Assembly (NCBI GenBank): GCA_018883075.1
Contig: VEQU01000007.1
Coordinates: forward strand, 1 to 57,233
Length of the DNA stretch: 57,233 nucleotides
Direction: 5' to 3'
Origin: Mycobacterium sp.
Lineage (GTDB): Bacteria > Actinomycetota > Actinomycetes > Mycobacteriales > Mycobacteriaceae
The position numbers and the translations under genes are program-made. A model generated the notes under the pieces. That model made no database searches, was not told the origin of the DNA, and was given only the letters and a program-made list of their open reading frames with translations. Positions 38,391 to 46,297 of the stretch are shown here, one piece after another; within the stretch, counting starts at the first letter, position 1, and each line of letters opens with the position of its first letter.

Positions 38391-38449
38391 CTAGGCCAGC
38401 AGGAGCATGAAAGCGGCGCAGCAAGACAGCGCAGCAGGACGCGGGCGCG

Positions 38450-39823
38450 TCAGGAAGCGGCCTTCTCCGTCTCCTCGACCGCGGCCGCGATCTCCTCGAG
38501 CTGTTCGATCCGTGTCCGCGCGTAGGCCTGCTGCTCGGTGATGGTCAGCTGACCGCGCTGGCTGCCGATGAAGGTGCCGATCCACGACAGCGTCGTAGTC
38601 AGCCGGGCACGGAATCCCACCAGATAGATCAGGTGCAGGAACAGCCAGGCCAACCAGGCGATGAAGCCGCCGAACTCCAGCGGGCCCACCTTCGCCACGG
38701 CCGAGTATCGCGACACGGTGGCCATCGATCCCTTGTCGAAGTACTGGAACGGTTCCCGTGCCGCCGGATCGGCGCCGCGCAGCTCGGCCTTGATCAGCTT
38801 GGTCGCGTAGCGCGCGCCCTGAATGGCGCCCTGCGCCTGTCCCGGCACGCCGTCGACGCTTGCCATGTCGCCCACGACGAACACGTTCGGGTGCCCGGGC
38901 ACGGTGAGATCAGGCAGCACCTTGATCCGGCCGGCCCGGTCGATCTCGGCGCCGCACTGGTCGGCGATCACTTTGGCCAGCGGGCTGGCCGACACCCCGG
39001 CCGACCACACCTTGGTCGCGCACTCGATGCGACCCGCACCGCCGTCGCTGTACTTCACGTCGATCCCGTTGCGATCGACCCCGGTGACCATCGCACCCAG
39101 CTGGATCTCCACGCCGAGCTTCTCCAGCCGCGCGGCCGCCTTGCGGCCGAGTTTCTCGCCCATCGGCGCCAGAACCGCGGGAGCCGCGTCGAGCAGGATC
39201 ACCCGGGACCGGCTGGAGTCGATGCGGCGGAAGGCGCCCTTGAGGGTGTCGTCGGCCAATTCGGCGATCTGGCCGGCCATTTCCACGCCGGTCGGTCCGG
39301 CACCGACGACGACGAAGGTCAGCAGTTTCGCCCGGCGCTCCGGGTCGCTGGAACGCTCGGCCTGCTCGAAGGCTCCGAGGATGCGCCCGCGCAACTCCAG
39401 GGCGTCGTCGATGGTCTTCATGCCCGGTGCCCACTCGGCGAAGTCGTCGTTGCCGAAGTAGGACTGGCCGGCGCCGGCGGCGACGATCAGGGTGTCGTAC
39501 GGCGTCCGGTAGGTGTGACCGAGCAGTACGGAGTCGACGGTCCGGTTCTTCAAGTCGATGTGTGTCACCTCACCCAGCAGCACCTGGCAGTTCTTGTTCT
39601 TGCGCAGGATCACTCTGGTGAGCGGGGCGATCTCGCCCTCGGAGATGATCCCGGTGGCCACCTGGTAGAGCAGCGGCTGGAACAGGTGGTGGGTGGTCTT
39701 GGCGATCATCTTGATGTCGACGTCGGCCCGCTTGAGCTTCCGGGCGGCGTTCAAGCCGCCGAAACCTGAGCCGATGATGACGACCTTGTGCTTGTCCGTC
39801 GGAGTGGCTCCGGGGTGGGTCAT
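38450..39823 (-). CDS. ndh: Type II NADH:menaquinone oxidoreductase
   Basis: This 457-residue membrane-associated flavoenzyme oxidises NADH and reduces menaquinone without pumping protons. The FAD fold is VVIIGSGFGGLNAARKL (residues ~13-29), the NADH fold is FVVVGAGPTGVEMAGQIAEL (~170-189), and the quinone-site region FGNDDFAEWAPG and the C-terminal amphipathic helix for membrane attachment are visible. It matches M. tuberculosis Ndh (Rv1854c) in length. ATG 39823 has an AGGAG RBS. Its leader contains two imperfect 13-bp direct repeats. ndh is an accepted target of respiratory inhibitors in mycobacteria. Confidence 0.96.
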   Translation of the reverse strand: MTHPGATPTDKHKVVIIGSGFGGLNAARKLKRADVDIKMIAKTTHHLFQPLLYQVATGIISEGEIAPLTRVILRKNKNCQVLLGEVTHIDLKNRTVDSVLLGHTYRTPYDTLIVAAGAGQSYFGNDDFAEWAPGMKTIDDALELRGRILGAFEQAERSSDPERRAKLLTFVVVGAGPTGVEMAGQIAELADDTLKGAFRRIDSSRSRVILLDAAPAVLAPMGEKLGRKAAARLEKLGVEIQLGAMVTGVDRNGIDVKYSDGGAGRIECATKVWSAGVSASPLAKVIADQCGAEIDRAGRIKVLPDLTVPGHPNVFVVGDMASVDGVPGQAQGAIQGARYATKLIKAELRGADPAAREPFQYFDKGSMATVSRYSAVAKVGPLEFGGFIAWLAWLFLHLIYLVGFRARLTTTLSWIGTFIGSQRGQLTITEQQAYARTRIEQLEEIAAAVEETEKAAS

Positions 39824-39839
39824 CTTCGCTCCTGGGTAC

Positions 39840-39871
39840 GTAAAAAGTGCTCAATGCTGTGAAAAATGCTC
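39840..39871 (-). repeat. Imperfect direct repeats in the ndh leader
   Basis: On the + strand GTAAAAAGTGCTC (39840-39852) and GTGAAAAATGCTC (39859-39871) match at 11 of 13 bases and start 19 bp apart, beginning 17 bp upstream of the ndh start. A CTACTACGG element follows. The spacing is near two helical turns, which would suit a repeated protein-binding site; the regulator is unknown. Confidence 0.4.
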
Positions 39872-39913
39872 GCTACTACGGTAACGGGCCGGGATTGGCG
39901 TGTCGCGCCGGGT

Positions 39914-40831
39914 CTAGGGCCCGACGACCTCCCGCAGTGCCTTGCCCACGGCGGTGATCGAGCCGGGAACGTAGCCGGGCAGGTTGACGATCACCCCGTC
40001 GATGCCGGCGCCGACGACGTTGGCCGCCACCGCCTCCGCGATCCGGTCGGGGCTGCCGACCACCATGCGCCCACGCATGGCCTCCGGGACCATCTCGTCG
40101 GTGAACTTCGGGTCGGGCACCGCGGTGAGCAGGACGCTGGTCTCCAGGGTGGAGGGGTCGCGGTCGGCCTCTTCGCAGCGGCGGGCCAGCGCCTTGACCT
40201 TGCGCGGCAGTTCGGCGAATGCGGCGATGATGTTGAGGTGGTCGAAGTACCGAGCGGCCAATCCGAAAGTCTTGCGCTCGCCGCTGCCGCCGATCATCAG
40301 CGGGATGTGGTCGCGCCAGCGCGGAACGGCGATGGCGTTCTCGGTGCGGTAGTGATCACCGGAGAAGGTGACTCGTTCGCCGGCGATCATCGGCAAGATG
40401 ATCGTCAGTGCCTCGTCGAGTTTGGCGAAGCGGTCGGTGAACGTGCCGAACTCGAAACCGAGCTGGGTGTGTTCGAGTTCGAACCATCCGGTGCCGATGC
40501 CGAGCACGGCCCGTCCACCGCTGATCACGTCGAGGGTGGTGATGATCTTCGCGAGCAGGGTGGGATTGCGGTAGGTGTTGCCGGTCACCAGGGTACCCAG
40601 CAGAACCTTCTCAGTGAGCGACGCCAAAGCACCCAGCGCGGTGTAGGCCTCCAGCATCGGTTCCTCGGGTGCGCCCAGCATGGGCAGTTGATAGAAGTGG
40701 TCCATCACGAAGACGGCGTCGAAGCCGGCAAGCTGCGCCTCGCGGGCCTGGGCGACCACGGTGGGGAACAGTTCCGCCACCGGCGTGCCGTAGGAGAAGT
40801 TGGGTATCTGCAGTGCGAGTCGGATCGTCAT
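39914..40831 (-). CDS. F420-dependent LLM-class oxidoreductase (Rv1855c-type)
   Basis: This 305-residue TIM-barrel protein belongs to the luciferase-like monooxygenase class, of which mycobacteria have many F420-dependent members. Landmarks are the N-terminal RLALQIPNFSYG, DAVFVMDHFYQLPMLG, LLGTLVTGNTYRNP and GGRAVLGIGTGWFELEH, and the GSPDRIAEAV near the C-terminus. The substrate is unknown. It is the last gene of the ndh direction (90-bp gap) and diverges from modB by 68 bp. Rv1855c occupies the same position in M. tuberculosis. Confidence 0.9.
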   Translation of the reverse strand: MTIRLALQIPNFSYGTPVAELFPTVVAQAREAQLAGFDAVFVMDHFYQLPMLGAPEEPMLEAYTALGALASLTEKVLLGTLVTGNTYRNPTLLAKIITTLDVISGGRAVLGIGTGWFELEHTQLGFEFGTFTDRFAKLDEALTIILPMIAGERVTFSGDHYRTENAIAVPRWRDHIPLMIGGSGERKTFGLAARYFDHLNIIAAFAELPRKVKALARRCEEADRDPSTLETSVLLTAVPDPKFTDEMVPEAMRGRMVVGSPDRIAEAVAANVVGAGIDGVIVNLPGYVPGSITAVGKALREVVGP

Positions 40832-40899
40832 CCGGCTGACATTAACGGCGCGCGAGGATCGCGCGCACGGACCTGAGCACGGACCTAGGCTCAGGCGGC

Positions 40900-41739
40900 A
40901 TGAGGGCGCGCCCAGGGCTGACGTCGCTGCCGCGTTGGGCGTACCTGCCTGCCGCGGCGGCCGCCGTCGTCGTCCTGGTCCCGTTGGCGGCGATGGCAGC
41001 CCAGGTGGACTGGCCGCGGTTCGGTTCCCTGGTCAGCAGCGACTCCTCCCGTGCGGCGCTGCTGCTCAGTCTGCGCACGGCAGGTCTGAGCACACTGGCG
41101 TGCCTGGTGCTCGGGGTGCCCCTGGCGCTGGTGTTGGCCCGGCTGCGCGGCAGGTTCTACGCGGTGCTGCGGGCGCTGATCCTGCTGCCCTTGGTGTTGC
41201 CGCCAGTCGTCGGAGGCTTGGCGCTGCTCTACGCCTTCGGCAGGCTCGGACTGCTCGGCCAGTACCTGGAGGCGGCCGGCATCCGGATCGCCTTCACCAC
41301 GACGGCGGTGGTGCTCGCCCAGACCTTCGTGTCACTGCCTTTCCTGGTGATCGCCCTGGAGGGCGCCGCGCGCTCCGCGGGCACCGGATACGACACGGTC
41401 GCCGCGACGTTGGGCGCCCGGCCGTCGAGGGTGTGGTGGCGGATCACCCTCCCGCTCATCGCGCCGGGCCTGATCGCGGGTGCCGTCCTGGCGTTCGCCC
41501 GGGCACTGGGGGAGTTCGGCGCGACCCTGACCTTCGCCGGGTCGCGACAGGGTGTCACCCGGACGCTGCCCCTGGAGATCTACCTGCAGCGTGAGGGCGA
41601 TCCGCAGGCCGCGGTGGCGCTGTCCGTCCTGCTCCTCATCGTCGCTGTCCTCATCGTCGTCGGCCTGGGTTCGTGGGGCCTGGGTTCGGGGGGCGCCCGC
41701 GGAGCCCGCGGCGATTCGGCGGCGGCAAGCGATGGCTGA
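40900..41739 (+). CDS. modB: Molybdate ABC transporter permease
   Basis: This 279-residue permease has about six helices and the conserved cytoplasmic EAA loop ([38 protein letters not shown], of which [20 protein letters not shown] is the core). The rest, such as [18 protein letters not shown] and [14 protein letters not shown], is typical of ModB (Rv1858). It passes molybdate (or tungstate) through the membrane for molybdopterin enzymes. In M. tuberculosis modA precedes modB; here no modA binding protein lies upstream, where only the divergent F420 enzyme is found. Its stop overlaps the modC start by 8 bp. Confidence 0.92.
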   Translation: MRARPGLTSLPRWAYLPAAAAAVVVLVPLAAMAAQVDWPRFGSLVSSDSSRAALLLSLRTAGLSTLACLVLGVPLALVLARLRGRFYAVLRALILLPLVLPPVVGGLALLYAFGRLGLLGQYLEAAGIRIAFTTTAVVLAQTFVSLPFLVIALEGAARSAGTGYDTVAATLGARPSRVWWRITLPLIAPGLIAGAVLAFARALGEFGATLTFAGSRQGVTRTLPLEIYLQREGDPQAAVALSVLLLIVAVLIVVGLGSWGLGSGGARGARGDSAAASDG

Positions 41740-42889
41740 TCTGCACGTCGCGGCGCGCTGTGACCGACGGCGCCTCGATGTCAGTTTCGATCTGGCCGAT
41801 GGCGAGGTGCTGGCGGTGCTCGGCCCCAACGGGGCGGGCAAGTCCAGCATCGCGGCGATCATCGCTGGACTCCTCTACGCCGACAGCGCGGTGGTGCGAA
41901 TCGGCAACCGGACGCTGACCGACACCTCCCGCGGGGTTTTTGTGCCCGTCAGTGACCGTCAGGTGGGCCTGCTGGCGCAGGATCCGCTGCTGTTTCCGCA
42001 CATGAGTGTCCTGGGAAATGTGGCGTTCGCCGCACGCCGCCGGGCCGGTCGGCGCGGCGCCCGGCACGCGGCGATCCGCTGGCTCGAGTCACTGGGTGTG
42101 AGCGATCTTGCGGCCTGCACACCCGCGCAGCTCTCGGGTGGTCAGGCCCAACGTGTGGCACTGGTTCGGGCGCTGGCTGCCGAACCCGAGGTGCTGGTGC
42201 TCGACGAGCCGCTGTCGCGCCTCGATGTGTCGGCCGGCTTCGAGGTCCGTTCGGCGCTACGGAACGCATTGGACGCCCACCGCGTTCCGACCATCCTGAT
42301 CACACATGACCTGACGGATGTGGTGGAGCTCGCCGACCGCGTGCTGGTACTCGAGGCGGGAGCGGTGGCGGAGGCCGGGCGGACGGTGGAGGTGCTGGCG
42401 GCGCCGCGCAGCGCCTTCGGTGCGCGGTTCGCCGGCCTCAATGTTGTCCCCGGCGTGGTCGTCCCCGGCGTGGTCGTCCCCGGCGTGGTGGTCCCCGGCG
42501 TACCGCACGGAGTGGCTGTGCTGCGCAGCGGCGGGGGAAGGGACTGGCACGGTATGGCCGCCGAACCCCTGACCGCAGGGCAGGGCGCCGTGGCCGTGTT
42601 CTCGCCGGCTGCCGTCGCGGTGCACCGGGGGCGGCCGGAGGGCAGCCCGCGAAATGTCGTGCAGGGGCTCGTCGCTGCGGTCGAGGCGACGGGAACGGCG
42701 TTTCGCATCCGGCTGGCCGCTGACCCGGGGACCTCAATCGGGCTGGCGGCGGATGTCACCGCGGAGGCCGTGGCCGATCTGCGGCTGGCGGCCGGCGATC
42801 AGGTGTGGTTCTCGGTCAAGACCCAGGCTGTGAGGCTGTATCCGGGGGCCGGGACACGGCCGACCGCGACACTTGCGTCACGGCTGTAA
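41732..42889 (+). CDS. modC: Molybdate ABC transporter ATPase with TOBE domain
   Basis: This 385-residue ATPase powers the ModB permease. Walker A is GPNGAGKS (31-38), the signature is LSGGQAQR, Walker [10 protein letters not shown], and a C-terminal TOBE (molybdate-regulatory) domain occupies ~310-375 ([34 protein letters not shown]). The start is ATG 41732, overlapping modB by 8 bp; the 60 additional upstream codons read antiphase through modB. Between ATPase and TOBE domains, residues ~239-257 consist of VPGVV repeated almost four times, encoded by a 15-bp tandem repeat. Confidence 0.92.
   Translation: MADLHVAARCDRRRLDVSFDLADGEVLAVLGPNGAGKSSIAAIIAGLLYADSAVVRIGNRTLTDTSRGVFVPVSDRQVGLLAQDPLLFPHMSVLGNVAFAARRRAGRRGARHAAIRWLESLGVSDLAACTPAQLSGGQAQRVALVRALAAEPEVLVLDEPLSRLDVSAGFEVRSALRNALDAHRVPTILITHDLTDVVELADRVLVLEAGAVAEAGRTVEVLAAPRSAFGARFAGLNVVPGVVVPGVVVPGVVVPGVPHGVAVLRSGGGRDWHGMAAEPLTAGQGAVAVFSPAAVAVHRGRPEGSPRNVVQGLVAAVEATGTAFRIRLAADPGTSIGLAADVTAEAVADLRLAAGDQVWFSVKTQAVRLYPGAGTRPTATLASRL
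42446..42502 (+). repeat. 15-bp in-frame tandem repeat in modC
   Basis: The unit GTCCCCGGCGTGGTC occurs at 42446-42460 and 42461-42475, then with one change at 42476-42490, and as a partial copy at 42491-42502. It encodes VPGVV repeats in the linker between the ATPase and TOBE domains. The unit is a multiple of three, so copy number can change without breaking the gene. Confidence 0.9.
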
Positions 42890-42908
42890 CACGCCTAGGT
42901 TCGTCGCC

Positions 42909-43940
42909 ATGACACAGCCGGACCCGACTTCCCGACGCCCGGGACTGTGGACGGCACTCGCCGTCACCGCGGTGGCCGGCGCCAGCGCCGTCGCGATCGC
43001 CCTGCCCAATCCGGCAGTGGCGGACCCGGTGCCACCGACCACCACCCCGGCCCCGCCGCCGGCTCCGGCGGCGCCGGCGGACCCCAACGTCGCGCCGAGT
43101 CCGGTGCCTCCGCCGCCGGCTGACCCGAACGCGCCCGTTCCCCCGCCGCCGGGTGCGCCGGTCGACCCGAACGCGCCCGTTCCCCCGCCCGCCGATCCGA
43201 ACGCGCCGCCTCCGCCCCCGGCACCCGGTGCGCCGGTTGACCCCAATGCGCCGGCGCCGCCGCCACCGGCTCCGGAGAACGAATTGGGCCGTGTGACCAA
43301 CGCGGCCGGCGGCTTCAGCTACATCGTGCCCGCCGGTTGGGAGGTGGCAGACGCGTCACGGCTGAGCTACGGCCAGGCATTGCTGCTCAAGCAGACCGGC
43401 CCGGCGCCCATCCCCGGGCAGCCCGCGCCCACCGCCAGCGACACCAGCATTCTGATCGGGCGACTTGACCTCAAGCTCTTCGCCGGCGCCGAACCGGACA
43501 ACGGCAAGGCCGCGGTGCGCCTGGCTTCCGACATGGGCGAGTTCTTCATGCCGTTCCCGGGAACCCGGATCAATCAGCAGGCCACGCCGATCCAGGCCGG
43601 CGATCTGCCCGGTGCCGCCGCGTCCTACGACGTGAAGTTCACCGACACCAACAAGCCCAACGGCCAGATCTGGGCCGGCGTCGTCGGTTCGGCGGCCGCG
43701 CAGCGCAACCAGCCGAGTAACCGCTGGTTCGTCGTCTGGCTGGGAACGGCGAAGGATCCGATCGACACGAACGCGGCGACGATCCTCGCCCAGTCGATCC
43801 GGCCCTACACCCCGCCGCCGCCACCGGCGCCACCTGCCCCGGACCCGAACGCGCCGGCCGCGCCGCCCGAACCGGGCAACCGGGTGGGTGTGCCGGTCCC
43901 GGTCGAGACGCCGGTTCCGGAGATGATGCCCGCGGGCTGA
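42909..43940 (+). CDS. apa: Apa / fibronectin-attachment alanine-proline-rich secreted glycoprotein
   Basis: This 343-residue secreted antigen has a signal peptide (hydrophobic ~13-37, cleavage after AVA before DPVPP), a Pro/Ala-rich N-terminal region with ADPNAP-type repeats (~40-125), a globular middle, and a Pro-rich C-terminal tail. The fibronectin-binding segment NRWFVVWLGTAKDPID contains the RWFV core of mycobacterial fibronectin-attachment proteins. M. tuberculosis Apa (Rv1860) is mannosylated on Pro-rich-region threonines; here TTTPAP near the mature N-terminus gives similar sites. ATG 42909 is the family start; 12 in-frame codons upstream overlap the end of modC. Confidence 0.95.
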   Translation: MTQPDPTSRRPGLWTALAVTAVAGASAVAIALPNPAVADPVPPTTTPAPPPAPAAPADPNVAPSPVPPPPADPNAPVPPPPGAPVDPNAPVPPPADPNAPPPPPAPGAPVDPNAPAPPPPAPENELGRVTNAAGGFSYIVPAGWEVADASRLSYGQALLLKQTGPAPIPGQPAPTASDTSILIGRLDLKLFAGAEPDNGKAAVRLASDMGEFFMPFPGTRINQQATPIQAGDLPGAAASYDVKFTDTNKPNGQIWAGVVGSAAAQRNQPSNRWFVVWLGTAKDPIDTNAATILAQSIRPYTPPPPPAPPAPDPNAPAAPPEPGNRVGVPVPVETPVPEMMPAG

Positions 43941-44033
43941 CGCCCGTACCGTGGCCGTTTCGGCACGCTGATCGTTACCGGTGCGCGCTATACCTACTTA
44001 GGACACGGCTTCGACATACGCGGCCGCTGACTT

Positions 44034-44041
44034 AAGGAGGT
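44034..44041 (+). promoter_or_regulatory. Near-perfect Shine-Dalgarno of the GlsB-type gene
   Basis: AAGGAGGT lies 5 nt before the ATG at 44047, full complementarity to the 16S rRNA 3' end. A TATACCT element at 43989-43995 could be a -10 box, but I see no clear -35. This suggests high translation of the small membrane protein that follows. Confidence 0.6.
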
Positions 44042-44046
44042 CCGTC

Positions 44047-44358
44047 ATGGACATCATCGCTGCCACCGATTTACTGGCCCGTTCGACCACCACCACCAGC
44101 GTGGGGTGGATCGGTTACATCATCATCGGCGCCATCGCCGGCTGGCTGGCCGGCAAGATCGTCAAGGGCTCCGGATCCGGTCTGTTCATGGATATCGTCA
44201 TCGGCGTCGTCGGAGCGCTCATCGGCGGTTTCCTGCTCAGTTTCATCGTCGACACCGCCGGCGGCGGCTGGTGGTTCACCCTCTTCACCGCCGTCCTCGG
44301 GTCGGTGATCTTGCTGTGGGTCGTCGGGAAGGTGCGCGCTCCCAACGTGAAGAGATGA
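44047..44358 (+). CDS. GlsB/YeaQ/YmgE-family (transglycosylase-associated) membrane protein
   Basis: This 103-residue protein has three helices with the glycine-rich pattern of the family: [40 protein letters not shown] and [17 protein letters not shown]. These small proteins are often induced by general stress; no enzymatic activity is established. M. tuberculosis Rv1861 is the likely counterpart. The start is preceded by an AAGGAGGT RBS. The stop overlaps the dehydrogenase start by 4 bp (ATGA), suggesting translational coupling. Confidence 0.9.
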   Translation: MDIIAATDLLARSTTTTSVGWIGYIIIGAIAGWLAGKIVKGSGSGLFMDIVIGVVGALIGGFLLSFIVDTAGGGWWFTLFTAVLGSVILLWVVGKVRAPNVKR

Positions 44359-45374
44359 CCGGGCCGCCGGCGATGCACGCCTGGCGGGTGCGCGATCCCG
44401 GCCCGATCACCCGTGGGCCACTGGAGTTGGATCGCTCGGCCGCCGTTCCGCAGCCCGCCGCCGGTGAACTCCTGCTCGCCGTTCGGGCCTGCGGTGTCTG
44501 CCGCACCGATCTGCACGTCGCCGAAGGTGATCTGCCGGTTCACCGCCCGCACGTCACACCTGGGCATGAGGTGGTGGGTGAGGTCGTGGCGCTCGGCGAG
44601 GGAGCCTCCGGCTTCACGGCGGGTGACCGGGTGGGCATCGCGTGGCTGCGCCACACCTGCGGACGGTGCGGCTACTGCCGGCGCGGCGACGAGAACCTGT
44701 GTACCGGATCCCGGTACACGGGCTGGGACGCCGATGGCGGATATGCCGAATACGCCACTGTCCCTGCGGAATTCGCTCTACGACTACCCGATGGATACAG
44801 CGACGACGAGCTGGCGCCGCTGCTGTGCGCCGGCATCATCGGCTATCGCTCGCTGATGCGGGCCGACCTGCCCGCGGGTGGACGGCTCGGCATCTACGGC
44901 TTCGGCGGCAGCGCGCACATCACCGCGCAGGTCGCGCTGGCCCGTGGCGCCGAGGTGCATGTGATGACCCGCGGAGCCGCGGCCCGCGAGCTGGCACTGG
45001 CCCTCGGCGTCGCATCGGTGCAGGGCGCTGCGGACCCACCGCCGGTCGACTTGGACGCCGCGATTCTGTTCGCTCCCGTGGGGGATCTGGTCTTGCCGGC
45101 CTGCGAGGCACTTGATCGCGGAGGCACATTGGCCATCGCGGGTATTCACCTCAGTGACATCCCGGCGCTGAATTACCAGCGCCACCTGTTCTATGAACGG
45201 CAGATCCGCTCGGTGACGTCGAACACGCGCGGAGATGCCCGGGAATTCCTGGCCTTCGCCGCCGGCCACCGCGTCGAGGTCACGGCGGTGCCCTACCCGC
45301 TGGGCGGGGCTGATCGCGCGCTGAACGATCTCGCGGCGGGACGTATTACGGGGGCGGCCGTCCTGCTGCCCTAG
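44355..45374 (+). CDS. adhA: Zinc-dependent alcohol dehydrogenase (AdhA-type)
   Basis: This 339-residue medium-chain dehydrogenase has the catalytic-zinc ligands in [10 protein letters not shown] and GHEVVGEVV, and the structural-zinc cysteines in [15 protein letters not shown]. The NAD(P)-binding fold follows ([17 protein letters not shown]; the glycine pattern is GFGGSA rather than GxGxxG). It matches M. tuberculosis AdhA (Rv1862). The ATG at 44355 overlaps the upstream gene by 4 bp; a second Met six codons later is an alternative. The convergent CPBP gene ends 7 bp away. The substrate (alcohol or aldehyde) is not determined. Confidence 0.9.
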   Translation: MTGPPAMHAWRVRDPGPITRGPLELDRSAAVPQPAAGELLLAVRACGVCRTDLHVAEGDLPVHRPHVTPGHEVVGEVVALGEGASGFTAGDRVGIAWLRHTCGRCGYCRRGDENLCTGSRYTGWDADGGYAEYATVPAEFALRLPDGYSDDELAPLLCAGIIGYRSLMRADLPAGGRLGIYGFGGSAHITAQVALARGAEVHVMTRGAAARELALALGVASVQGAADPPPVDLDAAILFAPVGDLVLPACEALDRGGTLAIAGIHLSDIPALNYQRHLFYERQIRSVTSNTRGDAREFLAFAAGHRVEVTAVPYPLGGADRALNDLAAGRITGAAVLLP

Positions 45375-45381
45375 GCGGGTG

Positions 45382-46140
45382 TCAGGACAGCTGCCACACC
45401 AGGGCAGCCGCCAGTGCGCCCATGCCGTTGAGCGACCAGTGCAGAGCGATCGGAGCGATCAGGCTGCCGCTGCGCCGACGAAGCCAGGTGAACACGAAGC
45501 CGGCGGCCGCGGTGGCCAGCACCGCCAGCACGATCCCCGCCAGCATTCCCGCCACACCGCCGCCGAATACGCGGGTGAAGCCGACGTTCCCGCTCGTCAG
45601 GCCGAAGGAGGAGGCGATATGCCACAGACCGAAGAGAAGCGATCCGGCAGCCGCCACGCCGCGAAAGCCCCAGGCCCGGTCCAGGGCCCCGTGCAGAACG
45701 CCGCGGAACGCGAGTTCCTCGGGGATGACCGTCTGCAGCGGGATGATGACCATCGAGGCGACCAGCGCGCTGGACACCGTGGCGTAGCGGTCGTTGAGGA
45801 ACATCGGCCGGGTCCACGGCAGCAGTGCGCCGACCGCGATCACGGTCAGTACCAGACCCACCGCGGCGAGGGCGTACCCGGCGCCGGTCCGCCAGTGCTC
45901 GCGACCCAGACCGAGTTCGGCCCAGCCCAGCCCGCGCGCGCGAACCAGCAGCACCAGACCGATCGCGGCAGCGGGAACCATGGCGATGCTCGCCACAGGC
46001 GTGGTGAAGTGGGCGATCACATTGGTGATGGCCAGGATCACGACCACCACGGCGACGTCGAGATACACCCGGAAACGGTGCAGGGCGGCCAGTTGCGCCA
46101 GGGCCGGATGGTGCGGCGTGGCCAGCGCGTGATCGGACAT
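45382..46140 (-). CDS. CPBP-family intramembrane protease (Abi/CAAX type)
   Basis: This 252-residue polytopic protein has about six to eight helices and the three CPBP motifs: EELAFRGVLHG (EExxxR), LFGLWHI (FxxxH) and the final HWSLNGMG (HxxxN). In eukaryotes such enzymes remove CAAX tripeptides; bacterial members act in bacteriocin immunity and other roles, so a specific function is not assigned. Rv1863c holds the same place in M. tuberculosis. Its upstream region (46141-46297) also serves the divergent CoA-transferase gene. Confidence 0.9.
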   Translation of the reverse strand: MSDHALATPHHPALAQLAALHRFRVYLDVAVVVVILAITNVIAHFTTPVASIAMVPAAAIGLVLLVRARGLGWAELGLGREHWRTGAGYALAAVGLVLTVIAVGALLPWTRPMFLNDRYATVSSALVASMVIIPLQTVIPEELAFRGVLHGALDRAWGFRGVAAAGSLLFGLWHIASSFGLTSGNVGFTRVFGGGVAGMLAGIVLAVLATAAAGFVFTWLRRRSGSLIAPIALHWSLNGMGALAAALVWQLS

Positions 46141-46297
46141 TTAGACCATGATACCGGCGGCCCGGTCGGGGCCCCGGCCCGTCGGCCGCGCAGATACTGG
46201 TTGAGCTGCGGTTTCCCGCCTTGAACGGCCTGGTGGAAGCGGCCACGCCGGACAGCGCATCATTAGGGTTTAGCCGGACACGACGGAAAGGCGGGCC

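Noticed and set aside
43080..43280. Repetitive CCGCCG-rich tract as a possible CRISPR or mobile repeat
   Set aside because: It encodes the Pro/Ala-rich repeats of Apa in frame; there are no regular repeats with spacers.
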